Shown: positions 49,450 to 62,800 of the stretch, one piece after another
Layout of the letters: the number at the start of each line of letters is the position of its first letter
How positions within the stretch are numbered: position 1 is the stretch's first letter
Assembly (NCBI GenBank): GCA_027574665.1
Contig: CM050656.1
Coordinates: 13,839,501 to 13,903,500, forward strand
Direction of reading: 5' to 3'
Source of the DNA: Rhynochetos jubatus
Lineage: Eukaryota > Chordata > Aves > Eurypygiformes > Rhynochetidae
Length of the DNA: 64,000 bases
Notes under the pieces: generated by a model
Told to the model about the DNA's origin: nothing
Database searches by the model: none
What the model saw: only the letters and a program-made list of their open reading frames with translations
Translations under genes and position numbers: made by a program

Positions 49450-52400
49450 GGAGCCATGTCGGTGCAGTGTCGTGCTCCTCTTGGCAGGCCTTTGCAATCC
49501 CAATTATCCCTGGAGCTGTGGGCTTTCTGGTTCTCCAGACCCTAACCCTAACCCTAACCCTAGAAGTTGCCGACGGCGGTTTCCGGCCACGCCCCCCCCG
49601 CGTTCTGGCTAGGAAAGCTGGGGAGGGAGCCATGTCGGTGCAGTGTCGTGCTCCTCTTGGCAGGCCTTTGCAATCCCAATTATCCCTGGAGCTGTGGGCT
49701 TTCTGGTTCTCCAGACCCTAACCCTAACCCTAACCCTAGAAGTTGCCGACGGCGGTTTCCGGCCACGCCCCCCCCGCGTTCTGGCTAGGAAAGCTGGGGA
49801 GGGAGCCATGTCGGTGCAGTGTCGTGCTCCTCTTGGCAGGCCTTTGCAATCCCAATTATCGCTGGAGCTGTGGGCTTTCTGGTTCTCCAGACCCTAACCC
49901 TAACCCTAACCCTAGAAGTTGCCGACCGCGGTTTCCGGCCACGCCCCCCCCCGCGTTCTGGCTAGGAAAGCTGGGGAGGGAGCCATGTCGGTGCAGTGTC
50001 GTGCTCCTCTTGGCAGGCCTTTGCAATCCCAATTATCCCTGGACCTGTGGGCTTTCTGGTTCTCCAGACCCTAACCCTAACCCTAACCCTAGAAGTTGCC
50101 GACGGCGGTTTCCGGCCACGCCCCCCGTGGGTTCTGGCTAGGAAAGCTGGCGAGGGAGCCATGTCGGTGCAGTGTCGTGCTCCTCTTGGCAGGCCTTTGC
50201 AATCCCAATTATCCCTGGAGCTGTGGGCTTTCTGGTTCTCCAGACCCTAACCCTAACCCTAACCCTAGAAGTTGCCGACGGCGGTTTCCGGCCACGCCCC
50301 CCGTGGGTTCTGGCTAGGAAAGCTGGGGAGGGAGCCATGTCGGCGCAGTGTCGTGCTCCTCTTGGCAGGCCTTTGCAATCCCAATTATCCCTGGAGCTGT
50401 GGGCTTTCTGGTTCTCCAGACCCTAACCCTAACCCTAACCCTAGAAGTTGCCGACGGCGGTTTCCGGCCACGCCCCCCCCCGCGTTCTGGCTAGGAAAGC
50501 TGGGGAGGGAGCCATGTCGGTGCAGTGTCGTGCTCCTCTTGGCAGGCCTTTGCAATCCCAATTATCCCTGGAGCTGTGGGCTTTCTGGTTCTCCAGACCC
50601 TAACCCTAACCGTAACCCTAGAAGTTGCCGACGGCGGTTTCCGGCCACGCCCCCCCGTGGGTTCTGGCTAGGAAAGCTGGGGAGGGAGCCATGTCGGTGC
50701 AGTGTCGTGCTCCTCTTGGCAGGCCTTTGCAATCCCAATTATCCCTGGAGCTGTGGGCTTTCTGGTTCTCCAGACCCTAACCCTAACCCTAACCCTAGAA
50801 GTTGCCGACGGCGGTTTCCGGCCACGCCCCCCGTGGGTTCTGGCTAGGAAAGCTGGGGAGGGAGCCATGTCGGCGCAGTGTCGTGCTCCTCTTGGCAGGC
50901 CTTTGCAATCCCAATTATCCCTGGAGCTGTGGGCTTTCTGGTTCTCCAGACCCTAACCCTAACCCTAACCCTAGAAGTTGCCGACCGCGGTTTCCGGCCA
51001 CGCCCCCCCCCGCGTTCTGGCTAGGAAAGCTGGGGAGGGAGCCATGTCGGTGCAGTGTCGTGCTCCTCTTGGCAGGCCTTTGCAATCCCAATTATCCCTG
51101 GAGCTGTGGGCTTTCTGGTTCTCCAGACCCTAACCCTAACCGTAACCCTAGAAGTTGCCGACGGCGGTTTCCGGCCACGCCCCCCCGTGGGTTCTGGCTA
51201 GGAAAGCTGGGGAGGGAGCCATGTCGGTGCAGTGTCGTGCTCCTCTTGGCAGGCCTTTGCAATCCCAATTATCCCTGGAGCTGTGGGCTTTCTGGTTCTC
51301 CAGACCCTAACCCTAACCCTAACCCTAGAAGTTGCCGACGGCGGTTTCCGGCCACGCCCCCCGTGGGTTCTGGCTAGGAAAGCTGGGGAGGGAGCCATGT
51401 CGGTGCAGTGTCGTGCTCCTCTTGGCAGGCCTTTGCAATCCCAATTATCCCTGGAGCTGTGGGCTTTCTGGTTCTCCAGACCCTAACCCTAACCGTAACC
51501 CTAGAAGTTGCCGACGGCGGTTTCCGGCCACGCCCCCCCCGGGTTCTGGCTAGGAAAGCTGGGGAGGGAGCCATGTCGGTGCAGTGTCGTGCTCCTCTTG
51601 GCAGGCCTTTGCAATCCCAATTATCCCTGGAGCTGTGGGCTTTCTGGTTCTCCAGACCCTAACCCTAACCCTAACCCTAGAAGTTGCCGACGGCGGTTTC
51701 CGGCCACGCCCCCCGTGGGTTCTGGCTAGGAAAGCTGGGGAGGGAGCCATGTCGGTGCAGTGTCGTGCTCCTCTTGGCAGGCCTTTGCAATCCCAATTAT
51801 CCCTGGAGCTGTGGGCTTTCTGGTTCTCCAGACCCTAACCCTAACCCTAACCCTAGAAGTTGCCGACGGCGGTTTCCGGCCACGCCCCCACCGCGTTCTG
51901 GCTAGGAAAGCTGGGGAGGGAGCCATGTCGGTGCAGTGTCGTGCTCCTCTTGGCAGGCCTTTGCAATCCCAATTATCCCTGGAGCTGTGGGCTTTCTGGT
52001 TCTCCAGACCCTAACCCTAACCCTAACCCTAGAAGTTGCCGACGGCGGTTTCCGGCCACGCCCCCCCCGGGTTCTGGCTAGGAAAGCTGGGGAGGGAGCC
52101 ATGTCGGCGCAGTGTCGTGCTCCTCTTGGCAGGCCTTTGCAATCCCAATTATCCCTGGAGCTGTGGGCTTTCTGGTTCTCCAGACCCTAACCCTAACCCT
52201 AACCCTAGAAGTTGCCGACAGCGGTTTCCGGCCACGCCCCCCCCGGGTTCTAGCTAGGAAAGCTGGGGAGGGAGCCATGTCGGTGCAGTGTCGTGCTCCT
52301 CTTGGCAGGCCTTTGCAATCCCAATTATCCCTGGAGCTGTGGGCTTTCTGGTTCTCCAGACCCTAACCCTAACCCTAACCCTAGAAGTTGCCGACAGCGG

Positions 52401-54912
52401 TTTCCGGCCAAGCCCCCCCTGGGTTCTGGCTAGGAAAGCTGGGGAGGGAGCCATGTCGGTGCAGTGTCGTGCTCCTCTTGGCAGGCCTTTGCAATCCCAA
52501 TTATCCCTGGAGCTGTGGGCTTTCTGGTTCTCCAGACCCTAACCCTAACCCTAACCCTAGAAGTTGCCGACGGCGGTTTCCGGCCACGCCCCCCGTGGGT
52601 TCTGGCTAGGAAAGCTGGGGAGGGAGCCATGTCGGTGCAGTGTTGTGCTCCTCTTGGCAGGCCTTTGCAATCCCAATTATCCCTGGAGCTGTGGGCTTTC
52701 TGGTTCTCCAGACCCTAACCCTAACCCTAACCCTAGAAGTTGCCGACCGCGGTTTCCGGCCACGCCCCCCCCCGCGTTCTGGCTAGGAAAGCTGGGGAGG
52801 GAGCCATGTCGGTGCAGTGTCGTGCTCCTCTTGGCAGGCCTTTGCAATCCCAATTATCCCTGGAGCTGTGGGCTTTCTGGTTCTCCAGACCCTAACCCTA
52901 ACCCTAACCCTAGAAGTTGCCGACCGCGGTTTCCGGCCACGCCCCCCGTGGGTTCTGGCTAGGAAAGCTGGGGAGGGAGCCATGTCAGTGCAGTGTCGTG
53001 CTCCTCTTGGCAGGCCTTTGCAATCCCAATTATCCCTGGAGCTGTGGGCTTTCTGGTTCTCCAGACCCTAACCCTAACCCTAACCCTAGAAGTTGCCGAC
53101 CGCGGTTTCCGGCCACGCCCCCCCCCGTGTTCTGGCTAGGAAAGCTGGGGAGGGAGCCATGTCGGTGCAGTGTCGTGCTCCTCTTGGCAGGCCTTTGCAA
53201 TCCCAATTATCCCTGGAGCTGTGGGCTTTCTGGTTCTCCAGACCCTAACCCTAACCCTAACCCTAGAAGTTGCCGACGGCGGTTTCCGGCCACGCCCCCC
53301 CCGGGTTCTGGCTAGGAAAGCTGGGGAGGGAGCCATGTCGGTGCAGTGTCGTGCTCCTCTTGGCAGGCCTTTGCAATCCCAATTATCCCTGGAGCTGTGG
53401 GCTTTCTGGTTCTCCAGACCCTAACCCTAACCCTAACCCTAGAAGTTGCCGACGGCGGTTTCCGGCCACGCCCCCCGTGGGTTCTGGCTAGGAAAGCTGG
53501 GGAGGGAGCCATGTCGGTGCAGTGTCGTGCTCCTCTTGGCAGGCCTTTGCAATCCCAATTATCCCTGGAGCTCTGGGCTTTCTGGTTCTCCAGACCCTAA
53601 CCCTAACCCTAACCCTAGAAGTTGCCGACGGCGGTTTCCGGCCACGCCCCCCCCGGGTTCTAGCTAGGAAAGCTGGGGAGGGAGCCATGTCGGCACAGTG
53701 TCGTGCTCCTCTTGGCAGGCCTTTGCAATCCCAATTATCCCTGGAGCTGTGGGCTTTCTGGTTCTCCAGACCCTAACCCTAACCCTAACCCTAGAAGTTG
53801 CCGACGGCGGTTTCCGGCCACGCCCCCCCCCAGTTTCTGGCTAGGAAAGCTGGGGAGGGAGCCATGTCGGTGCAGTGTTGTGCTCCTCTTGGCAGGCCTT
53901 TGCAATCCCAATTATCCCTGGAGCTGTGGGCTTTCTGGTTCTCCAGACCCTAACCCTAACCCTAACCCTAGAAGTTGCCGACGGCGGTTTCCGGCCACGC
54001 CCCCCCCGGGTTCTGGCTAGGAAAGCTGGGGAGGGAGCCATGTCGGTGCAGTGTCGTGCTCCTCTTGGCAGGCCTTTGCAATCCCAATTATCCCTGGAGC
54101 TGTGGGCTTTCTGGTTCTCCAGACCCTAACCCTAACCCTAACCCTAGAAGTTGCCGACGGCGGTTTCCGGCCACGCCCCCCCCGCGTTCTGGCTAGGAAA
54201 GCTGGGGAGGGAGCCATGTCGGTGCAGTGTCGTGCTCGTCTTGGCAGGCCTTTGCAATCCCAATTATCCCTGGAGCTGTGGGCTTTCTGGTTCTCCAGAC
54301 CCTAGCCCTAACCCTAACCCTAGAAGTTGCCGACGGCGGTTTCCGGCCACGCCCCCCATGGGTTCTGGCTAGGAAAGCTGGGGAGGGAGCCATGTCGGTG
54401 CAGTGTCGTGCTCCTCTTGGCAGGCCTTTGCAATCCCAATTATCCCTGGAGCTGTGGGCTTTCTGGTTCTCCAGACCCTAACCCTAACCCTAACCCTAGA
54501 AGTTGCCGACGGCGGTTTCCGGCCACGCCCCCCGTGGGTTCTGGCTAGGAAAGCTGGGGAGGGAGCCATGTCGGTGCAGTGTCGTGCTCCTCTTGGCAGG
54601 CCTTTGCAATCCCAATTATCCCTGGAGCTGTGGGCTTTCTGGTTCTCCAGACCCTAACCCTAACCCTAACCCTAGAAGTTGCCGACGGCGGTTTCCGGCC
54701 ACGCCCCCCCCGGGTTCTGGCTAGGAAAGCTGGGGAGGGAGCCATGTCGGCGCAGTGTCGTGCTCCTCTTGGCAGGCCTTTGCAATCCCAATTATCCCTG
54801 GAGCTGTGGGCTTTCTGGTTCTCCAGACCCTAACCCTAACCCTAACCCTAGAAGTTGCCGACAGCGGTTTCCGGCCACGCCCCCCCCGGGTTCTAGCTAG
54901 GAAAGCTGGGGA
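49450..54912 (+). repeat. 31-unit (5.46 kb) tandem duplication, copy 1
   Basis: Private markers pair with the next block. GGACCTGTG at 50041 pairs with 55505 (+5,464), CTCTGGGC at 53571 with 58682 (+5,111), CAGTTTC at 53831 with 58942 (+5,111), and CCATGGG at 54358 with 59645 (+5,287). The CGGCGCAG/GACAGC/TCTAGCTAGG series at about 54.75-54.9 kb pairs at +5,463. The offset drops by 530 and then rises by 177, 176 and 176: this copy has an extra 3-unit module near 50.3-50.8 kb, and copy 2 gained three single units. Confidence 0.9.
50272..51331 (+). repeat. 530 bp, 3-unit repeat in two tandem copies
   Basis: The ordered trio is a CGGCGCAG unit, a C9-GCG unit with CCGTAA, and a C7-GTGGG unit. 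It occurs at 50272-50801 and 50802-51331, and again around 55736. The first copy has GACGGCGG where the others have GACCGCGG. Two of the three units are 177 bp (59 codons), which is why unusually long but meaningless open frames appear here. Confidence 0.8.
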
Positions 54913-57900
54913 GGGAGCCATGTCGGTGCAGTGTCGTGCTCCTCTTGGCAGGCCTTTGCAATCCCAATTATCCCTGGAGCTGTGGGCTTTCTGGTTCTCC
55001 AGACCCTAACCCTAACCCTAACCCTAGAAGTTGCCGACGGCGGTTTCCGGCCACGCCCCCCCCGCGTTCTGGCTAGGAAAGCTGGGGAGGGAGCCATGTC
55101 GGTGCAGTGTCGTGCTCCTCTTGGCAGGCCTTTGCAATCCCAATTATCCCTGGAGCTGTGGGCTTTCTGGTTCTCCAGACCCTAACCCTAACCCTAACCC
55201 TAGAAGTTGCCGACGGCGGTTTCCGGCCACGCCCCCCCCGCGTTCTGGCTAGGAAAGCTGGGGAGGGAGCCATGTCGGTGCAGTGTCGTGCTCCTCTTGG
55301 CAGGCCTTTGCAATCCCAATTATCGCTGGAGCTGTGGGCTTTCTGGTTCTCCAGACCCTAACCCTAACCCTAACCCTAGAAGTTGCCGACCGCGGTTTCC
55401 GGCCACGCCCCCCCCCGCGTTCTGGCTAGGAAAGCTGGGGAGGGAGCCATGTCGGTGCAGTGTCGTGCTCCTCTTGGCAGGCCTTTGCAATCCCAATTAT
55501 CCCTGGACCTGTGGGCTTTCTGGTTCTCCAGACCCTAACCCTAACCCTAACCCTAGAAGTTGCCGACGGCGGTTTCCGGCCACGCCCCCCGTGGGTTCTG
55601 GCTAGGAAAGCTGGCGAGGGAGCCATGTCGGTGCAGTGTCGTGCTCCTCTTGGCAGGCCTTTGCAATCCCAATTATCCCTGGAGCTGTGGGCTTTCTGGT
55701 TCTCCAGACCCTAACCCTAACCCTAACCCTAGAAGTTGCCGACGGCGGTTTCCGGCCACGCCCCCCGTGGGTTCTGGCTAGGAAAGCTGGGGAGGGAGCC
55801 ATGTCGGCGCAGTGTCGTGCTCCTCTTGGCAGGCCTTTGCAATCCCAATTATCCCTGGAGCTGTGGGCTTTCTGGTTCTCCAGACCCTAACCCTAACCCT
55901 AACCCTAGAAGTTGCCGACCGCGGTTTCCGGCCACGCCCCCCCCCGCGTTCTGGCTAGGAAAGCTGGGGAGGGAGCCATGTCGGTGCAGTGTCGTGCTCC
56001 TCTTGGCAGGCCTTTGCAATCCCAATTATCCCTGGAGCTGTGGGCTTTCTGGTTCTCCAGACCCTAACCCTAACCGTAACCCTAGAAGTTGCCGACGGCG
56101 GTTTCCGGCCACGCCCCCCCGTGGGTTCTGGCTAGGAAAGCTGGGGAGGGAGCCATGTCGGTGCAGTGTCGTGCTCCTCTTGGCAGGCCTTTGCAATCCC
56201 AATTATCCCTGGAGCTGTGGGCTTTCTGGTTCTCCAGACCCTAACCCTAACCCTAACCCTAGAAGTTGCCGACGGCGGTTTCCGGCCACGCCCCCCGTGG
56301 GTTCTGGCTAGGAAAGCTGGGGAGGGAGCCATGTCGGCGCAGTGTCGTGCTCCTCTTGGCAGGCCTTTGCAATCCCAATTATCCCTGGAGCTGTGGGCTT
56401 TCTGGTTCTCCAGACCCTAACCCTAACCGTAACCCTAGAAGTTGCCGACGGCGGTTTCCGGCCACGCCCCCCCCCGCGTTCTGGCTAGGAAAGCTGGGGA
56501 GGGAGCCATGTCGGTGCAGTGTCGTGCTCCTCTTGGCAGGCCTTTGCAATCCCAATTATCCCTGGAGCTGTGGGCTTTCTGGTTCTCCAGACCCTAACCC
56601 TAACCGTAACCCTAGAAGTTGCCGACGGCGGTTTCCGGCCACGCCCCCCCCGGGTTCTGGCTAGGAAAGCTGGGGAGGGAGCCATGTCGGTGCAGTGTCG
56701 TGCTCCTCTTGGCAGGCCTTTGCAATCCCAATTATCCCTGGAGCTGTGGGCTTTCTGGTTCTCCAGACCCTAACCCTAACCCTAACCCTAGAAGTTGCCG
56801 ACGGCGGTTTCCGGCCATGCCCCCCCCGCGTTCTGGCTAGGAAAGCTGGGGAGGGAGCCATGTCGGTGCAGTGTCGTGCTCCTCTTGGCAGGCCTTTGCA
56901 ATCCCAATTATCCCTGGAGCTGTGGGCTTTCTGGTTCTCCAGACCCTAACCCTAACCCTAACCCTAGAAGTTGCCGACGGCGGTTTCCGGCCACGCCCCC
57001 ACCGCGTTCTGGCTAGGAAAGCTGGGGAGGGAGCCATGTCGGTGCAGTGTCGTGCTCCTCTTGGCAGGCCTTTGCAATCCCAATTATCCCTGGAGCTGTG
57101 GGCTTTCTGGTTCTCCAGACCCTAACCCTAACCCTAACCCTAGAAGTTGCCGACGGCGGTTTCCGGCCACGCCCCCCCCGGGTTCTGGCTAGGAAAGCTG
57201 GGGAGGGAGCCATGTCGGCGCAGTGTCGTGCTCCTCTTGGCAGGCCTTTGCAATCCCAATTATCCCTGGAGCTGTGGGCTTTCTGGTTCTCCAGACCCTA
57301 ACCCTAACCCTAACCCTAGAAGTTGCCGACAGCGGTTTCCGGCCACGCCCCCCCCGGGTTCTAGCTAGGAAAGCTGGGGAGGGAGCCATGTCGGTGCAGT
57401 GTCGTGCTCCTCTTGGCAGGCCTTTGCAATCCCAATTATCCCTGGAGCTGTGGGCTTTCTGGTTCTCCAGACCCTAACCCTAACCCTAACCCTAGAAGTT
57501 GCCGACAGCGGTTTCCGGCCAAGCCCCCCCTGGGTTCTGGCTAGGAAAGCTGGGGAGGGAGCCATGTCGGTGCAGTGTCGTGCTCCTCTTGGCAGGCCTT
57601 TGCAATCCCAATTATCCCTGGAGCTGTGGGCTTTCTGGTTCTCCAGACCCTAACCCTAACCCTAACCCTAGAAGTTGCCGACGGCGGTTTCCGGCCACGC
57701 CCCCCGTGGGTTCTGGCTAGGAAAGCTGGGGAGGGAGCCATGTCGGTGCAGTGTTGTGCTCCTCTTGGCAGGCCTTTGCAATCCCAATTATCCCTGGAGC
57801 TGTGGGCTTTCTGGTTCTCCAGACCCTAACCCTAACCCTAACCCTAGAAGTTGCCGACCGCGGTTTCCGGCCACGCCCCCCCCCGCGTTCTGGCTAGGAA

Positions 57901-60375
57901 AGCTGGGGAGGGAGCCATGTCGGTGCAGTGTCGTGCTCCTCTTGGCAGGCCTTTGCAATCCCAATTATCCCTGGAGCTGTGGGCTTTCTGGTTCTCCAGA
58001 CCCTAACCCTAACCCTAACCCTAGAAGTTGCCGACCGCGGTTTCCGGCCACGCCCCCCGTGGGTTCTGGCTAGGAAAGCTGGGGAGGGAGCCATGTCAGT
58101 GCAGTGTCGTGCTCCTCTTGGCAGGCCTTTGCAATCCCAATTATCCCTGGAGCTGTGGGCTTTCTGGTTCTCCAGACCCTAACCCTAACCCTAACCCTAG
58201 AAGTTGCCGACCGCGGTTTCCGGCCACGCCCCCCCCCGTGTTCTGGCTAGGAAAGCTGGGGAGGGAGCCATGTCGGTGCAGTGTCGTGCTCCTCTTGGCA
58301 GGCCTTTGCAATCCCAATTATCCCTGGAGCTGTGGGCTTTCTGGTTCTCCAGACCCTAACCCTAACCCTAACCCTAGAAGTTGCCGACGGCGGTTTCCGG
58401 CCACGCCCCCCCCGGGTTCTGGCTAGGAAAGCTGGGGAGGGAGCCATGTCGGTGCAGTGTCGTGCTCCTCTTGGCAGGCCTTTGCAATCCCAATTATCCC
58501 TGGAGCTGTGGGCTTTCTGGTTCTCCAGACCCTAACCCTAACCCTAACCCTAGAAGTTGCCGACGGCGGTTTCCGGCCACGCCCCCCGTGGGTTCTGGCT
58601 AGGAAAGCTGGGGAGGGAGCCATGTCGGTGCAGTGTCGTGCTCCTCTTGGCAGGCCTTTGCAATCCCAATTATCCCTGGAGCTCTGGGCTTTCTGGTTCT
58701 CCAGACCCTAACCCTAACCCTAACCCTAGAAGTTGCCGACGGCGGTTTCCGGCCACGCCCCCCCCGGGTTCTAGCTAGGAAAGCTGGGGAGGGAGCCATG
58801 TCGGCGCAGTGTCGTGCTCCTCTTGGCAGGCCTTTGCAATCCCAATTATCCCTGGAGCTGTGGGCTTTCTGGTTCTCCAGACCCTAACCCTAACCCTAAC
58901 CCTAGAAGTTGCCGACGGCGGTTTCCGGCCACGCCCCCCCCCAGTTTCTGGCTAGGAAAGCTGGGGAGGGAGCCATGTCGGTGCAGTGTTGTGCTCCTCT
59001 TGGCAGGCCTTTGCAATCCCAATTATCCCTGGAGCTGTGGGCTTTCTGGTTCTCCAGACCCTAACCCTAACCCTAACCCTAGAAGTTGCCGACGGCGGTT
59101 TCCGGCCACGCCCCCCGTGGGTTCTGGCTAGGAAAGCTGGGGAGGGAGCCATGTCGGTGCAGTGTTGTGCTCCTCTTGGCAGGCCTTTGCAATCCCAATT
59201 ATCCCTGGAGCTGTGGGCTTTCTGGTTCTCCAGACCCTAACCCTAACCCTAACCCTAGAAGTTGCCGACGGCGGTTTCCGGCCACGCCCCCCGTGGGTTC
59301 TGGCTAGGAAAGCTGGGGAGGGAGCCATGTCGGTGCAGTGTCGTGCTCGTCTTGGCAGAACTTTGCAATCCCAATTATCCCTGGAGCTGTGGGCTTTCTG
59401 GTTCTCCAGACCCTAACCCTAACCCTAACCCTAGAAGTTGCCGACGGCGGTTTCCGGCCACGCCCCCCCCGCGTTCTGGCTAGGAAAGCTGGGGAGGGAG
59501 CCATGTCGGTGCAGTGTCGTGCTCGTCTTGGCAGGCCTTTGCAATCCCAATTATCCCTGGAGCTGTGGGCTTTCTGGTTCTCCAGACCCTAGCCCTAACC
59601 CTAACCCTAGAAGTTGCCGACGGCGGTTTCCGGCCACGCCCCCCATGGGTTCTGGCTAGGAAAGCTGGGGAGGGAGCCATGTCGGTGCAGTGTCGTGCTC
59701 CTCTTGGCAGGCCTTTGCAATCCCAATTATCCCTGGAGCTGTGGGCTTTCTGGTTCTCCAGACCCTAACCCTAACCCTAACCCTAGAAGTTGCCGACGGC
59801 GGTTTCCGGCCACGCCCCCCCCGCGTTCTGGCTAGGAAAGCTGGGGAGGGAGCCATGTCGGTGCAGTGTCGTGCTCCTCTTGGCAGGCCTTTGCAATCCC
59901 AATTATCCCTGGAGCTGTGGGCTTTCTGGTTCTCCAGACCCTAACCCTAACCGTAACCCTAGAAGTTGCCGACGGCGGTTTCCGGCCACGCCCCCCGTGG
60001 GTTCTGGCTAGGAAAGCTGGGGAGGGAGCCATGTCGGTGCAGTGTCGTGCTCCTCTTGGCAGGCCTTTGCAATCCCAATTATCCCTGGAGCTGTGGGCTT
60101 TCTGGTTCTCCAGACCCTAACCCTAACCCTAACCCTAGAAGTTGCCGACGGCGGTTTCCGGCCACGCCCCCCCCGGGTTCTGGCTAGGAAAGCTGGGGAG
60201 GGAGCCATGTCGGCGCAGTGTCGTGCTCCTCTTGGCAGGCCTTTGCAATCCCAATTATCCCTGGAGCTGTGGGCTTTCTGGTTCTCCAGACCCTAACCCT
60301 AACCCTAACCCTAGAAGTTGCCGACAGCGGTTTCCGGCCACGCCCCCCCCGGGTTCTAGCTAGGAAAGCTGGGGA
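54913..60375 (+). repeat. 31-unit (5.46 kb) tandem duplication, copy 2
   Basis: This copy begins where copy 1 ends and has nearly the same total length even though internal gains and losses have occurred (net change 1 bp). Differences include GGCGCAG here at 58804, where copy 1 has GGCACAG (about 53694, a CpG transition), and CCATGCC near 56818. After about 60.5 kb the junction types differ from the start of the copy. Confidence 0.9.
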
Positions 60376-60994
60376 GGGAGCCATGTCGGTGCAGTGTCGT
60401 GCTCCTCTTGGCAGGCCTTTGCAATCCCAATTATCCCTGGAGCTGTGGGCTTTCTGGTTCTCCAGACCCTAACCCTAACCCTAACCCTAGAAGTTGCCGA
60501 CGGCGGTTTCCGGCCACGCCCCCCGTGGGTTCTGGCTAGGAAAGCTGGGGAGGGAGCCATGTCGGTGCAGTGTCGTGCTCCTCTTGGCAGGCCTTTGCAA
60601 TCCCAATTATCCCTGGAGCTGTGGGCTTTCTGGTTCTCCAGACCCTAACCCTAACCGTAACCCTAGAAGTTGCCGACGGCGGTTTCCGGCCACGCCCCCC
60701 CCGGGTTCTGGCTAGGAAAGCTGGGGAGGGAGCCATGTCGGTGCAGTGTCGTGCTCCTCTTGGCAGGCCTTTGCAATCCCAATTATCCCTGGAGCTGTGG
60801 GCTTTCTGGTTCTCCAGACCCTAACCCTAACCCTAACCCTAGAAGTTGCCGACGGCGGTTTCCGGCCACGCCCCCCGTGGGTTCTGGCTAGGAAAGCTGG
60901 GGAGGGAGCCATGTCGGTGCAGTGTTGTGCTCCTCTTGGCAGGCCTTTGCAATCCCAATTATCCCTGGAGCTGTGGGCTTTCTGGTTCTCCAGA

Positions 60995-61165
60995 CCCTAA
61001 CCCTAACCCTAACCCTAGAAGTTGCCGACCGCGGTTTCCGGCCACGCCCCCCCCGCGTTCTGGCTAGGAAAGCTGGGGAGGGAGCCGGTGCAGTGTTGTG
61101 CTCGTCTTGGCAGGCCTTTGCAATCCCAATTATCCCTGGAGCTGTGGGCTTTCTGGTTCTCCAGA
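60995..61165 (+). repeat. 171 bp unit with a 5 bp deletion
   Basis: GAGCCATGTCGGTG has lost ATGTC to read GAGCCGGTG near 61084. The unit also has TGTTGTG and GCTCGTC changes. The deletion is unique and removes one CpG together with the ATG that starts many of the spurious short frames. Confidence 0.9.
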
Positions 61166-61599
61166 CCCTAACCCTAACCCTAACCCTAGAAGTTGCCGAC
61201 GGCGGTTTCCGGCCACGCCCCCCGTGGGTTCTGGCTAGGAAAGCTGGGGAGGGAGCCATGTCGGTGCAGTGTCGTGCTCCTCTTGGCAGGCCTTTGCAAT
61301 CCCAATTATCCCTGGAGCTGTGGGCTTTCTGGTTCTCCAGACCCTAACCCTAACCGTAACCCTAGAAGTTGCCGACGGCGGTTTCCGGCCACGCCCCCCC
61401 CGCGTTCTGGCTAGGAAAGCTGGGGAGGGAGCCATGTCGGTGCAGTGTCGTGCTCCTCTTGGCAGGCCTTTGCAATCCCAATTATCCCTGGAGCTGTGGG
61501 CTTTCTGGTTCTCCAGACCCTAACCCTAACCCTAACCCTAGAAGTTGCCGACGGCGGTTTCCGGCCACGCCCCCCGTGGGTTCTGGCTAGGAAAGCTGG

Positions 61600-62800
61600 G
61601 GAGGGAGCCATGTCGGTGCAGTGTCGTGCTCCTCTTGGCAGGCCTTTGCAATCCCAATTATCCCTGGAGCTGTGGGCTTTCTGGTTCTCCAGACCCTAAC
61701 CCTAACCCTAACCCTAGAAGTTGCCGACGGCGGTTTCCGGCCACGCCCCCCCCGGGTTCTAGCTAGGAAAGCTGGGGAGGGAGCCATGTCGGCGCAGTGT
61801 CGTGCTCCTCTTGGCAGGCCTTTGCAATCCCAATTATCCCTGGAGCTGTGGGCTTTCTGGTTCTCCAGACCCTAACCCTAACCCTAACCCTAGAAGTTGC
61901 CGACGGCGGTTTCCGGCCACGCCCCCCCCCAGTTTCTGGCTAGGAAAGCTGGGGAGGGAGCCATGTCGGTGCAGTGTTGTGCTCCTCTTGGCAGGCCTTT
62001 GCAATCCCAATTATCCCTGGAGCTGTGGGCTTTCTGGTCCTCCAGACCCTAACCCTAACCCTAACCCTAGAAGTTGCCGACGGCGGTTTCCGGCCACGCC
62101 CCCCGTGGGTTCTGGCTAGGAAAGCTGGGGAGGGAGCCATGTCGGTGCAGTGTCGTGCTCCTCTTGGCAGGCCTTTGCAATCCCAATTATCCCTGGAGCT
62201 GTGGGCTTTCTGGTCCTCCAGACCCTAACCCTAACCCTAACCCTAGAAGTTGCCGACGGCGGTTTCCGGCCACGCCCCCCGTGGGTTCTGGCTAGGAAAG
62301 CTGGGGAGGGAGCCATGTCGGTGCAGTGTCGTGCTCCTCTTGGCAGGCCTTTGCAATCCCAATTATCCCTGGAGCTGTGGGCTTTCTGGTTCTCCAGACC
62401 CTAACCCTAACCCTAACCCTAGAAGTTGCCGACCGCGGTTTCCGGCCACGCCCCCCCCGCGTTCTGGCTAGGAAAGCTGGGGAGGGAGCCATGTCGGTGC
62501 AGTGTCGTGCTCCTCTTGGCAGGCCTTTGCAATCCCAATTATCCCTGGAGCTGTGGGCTTTCTGGTTCTCCAGACCCTAGCCCTAACCCTAACCCTAGAA
62601 GTTGCCGACGGCGGTTTCCGGCCACGCCCCCCATGGGTTCTGGCTAGGAAAGCTGGGGAGGGAGCCATGTCGGTGCAGTGTCGTGCTCGTCTTGGCAGGC
62701 CTTTGCAATCCCAATTATCCCTGGAGCTGTGGGCTTTCTGGTTCTCCAGACCCTAACCCTAACCCTAACCCTAGAAGTTGCCGACGGCGGTTTCCGGCCA
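61600..62800 (+). repeat. Partial third copy of the 5.46 kb block (spacing 2,988 bp)
   Basis: CAGTTTC at 61930 lies 2,988 bp after 58942, CCCTAG-CCC at 62580 lies 2,988 after 59592, and CCATGGG at 62633 lies 2,988 after 59645. The two CTGGTCCTCC units (about 62036 and 62212) are new here. The spacing is 17 units less 4 bp, explained by the 5 bp deletion at about 61084 and one extra C. Confidence 0.75.

Noticed and set aside
50272..50847. 191-codon open frame, also at 50802-51377 and 55736-56311
   Set aside because: Long only because consecutive 177 bp units (59 codons) happen to keep frame. The content is the same satellite translation.
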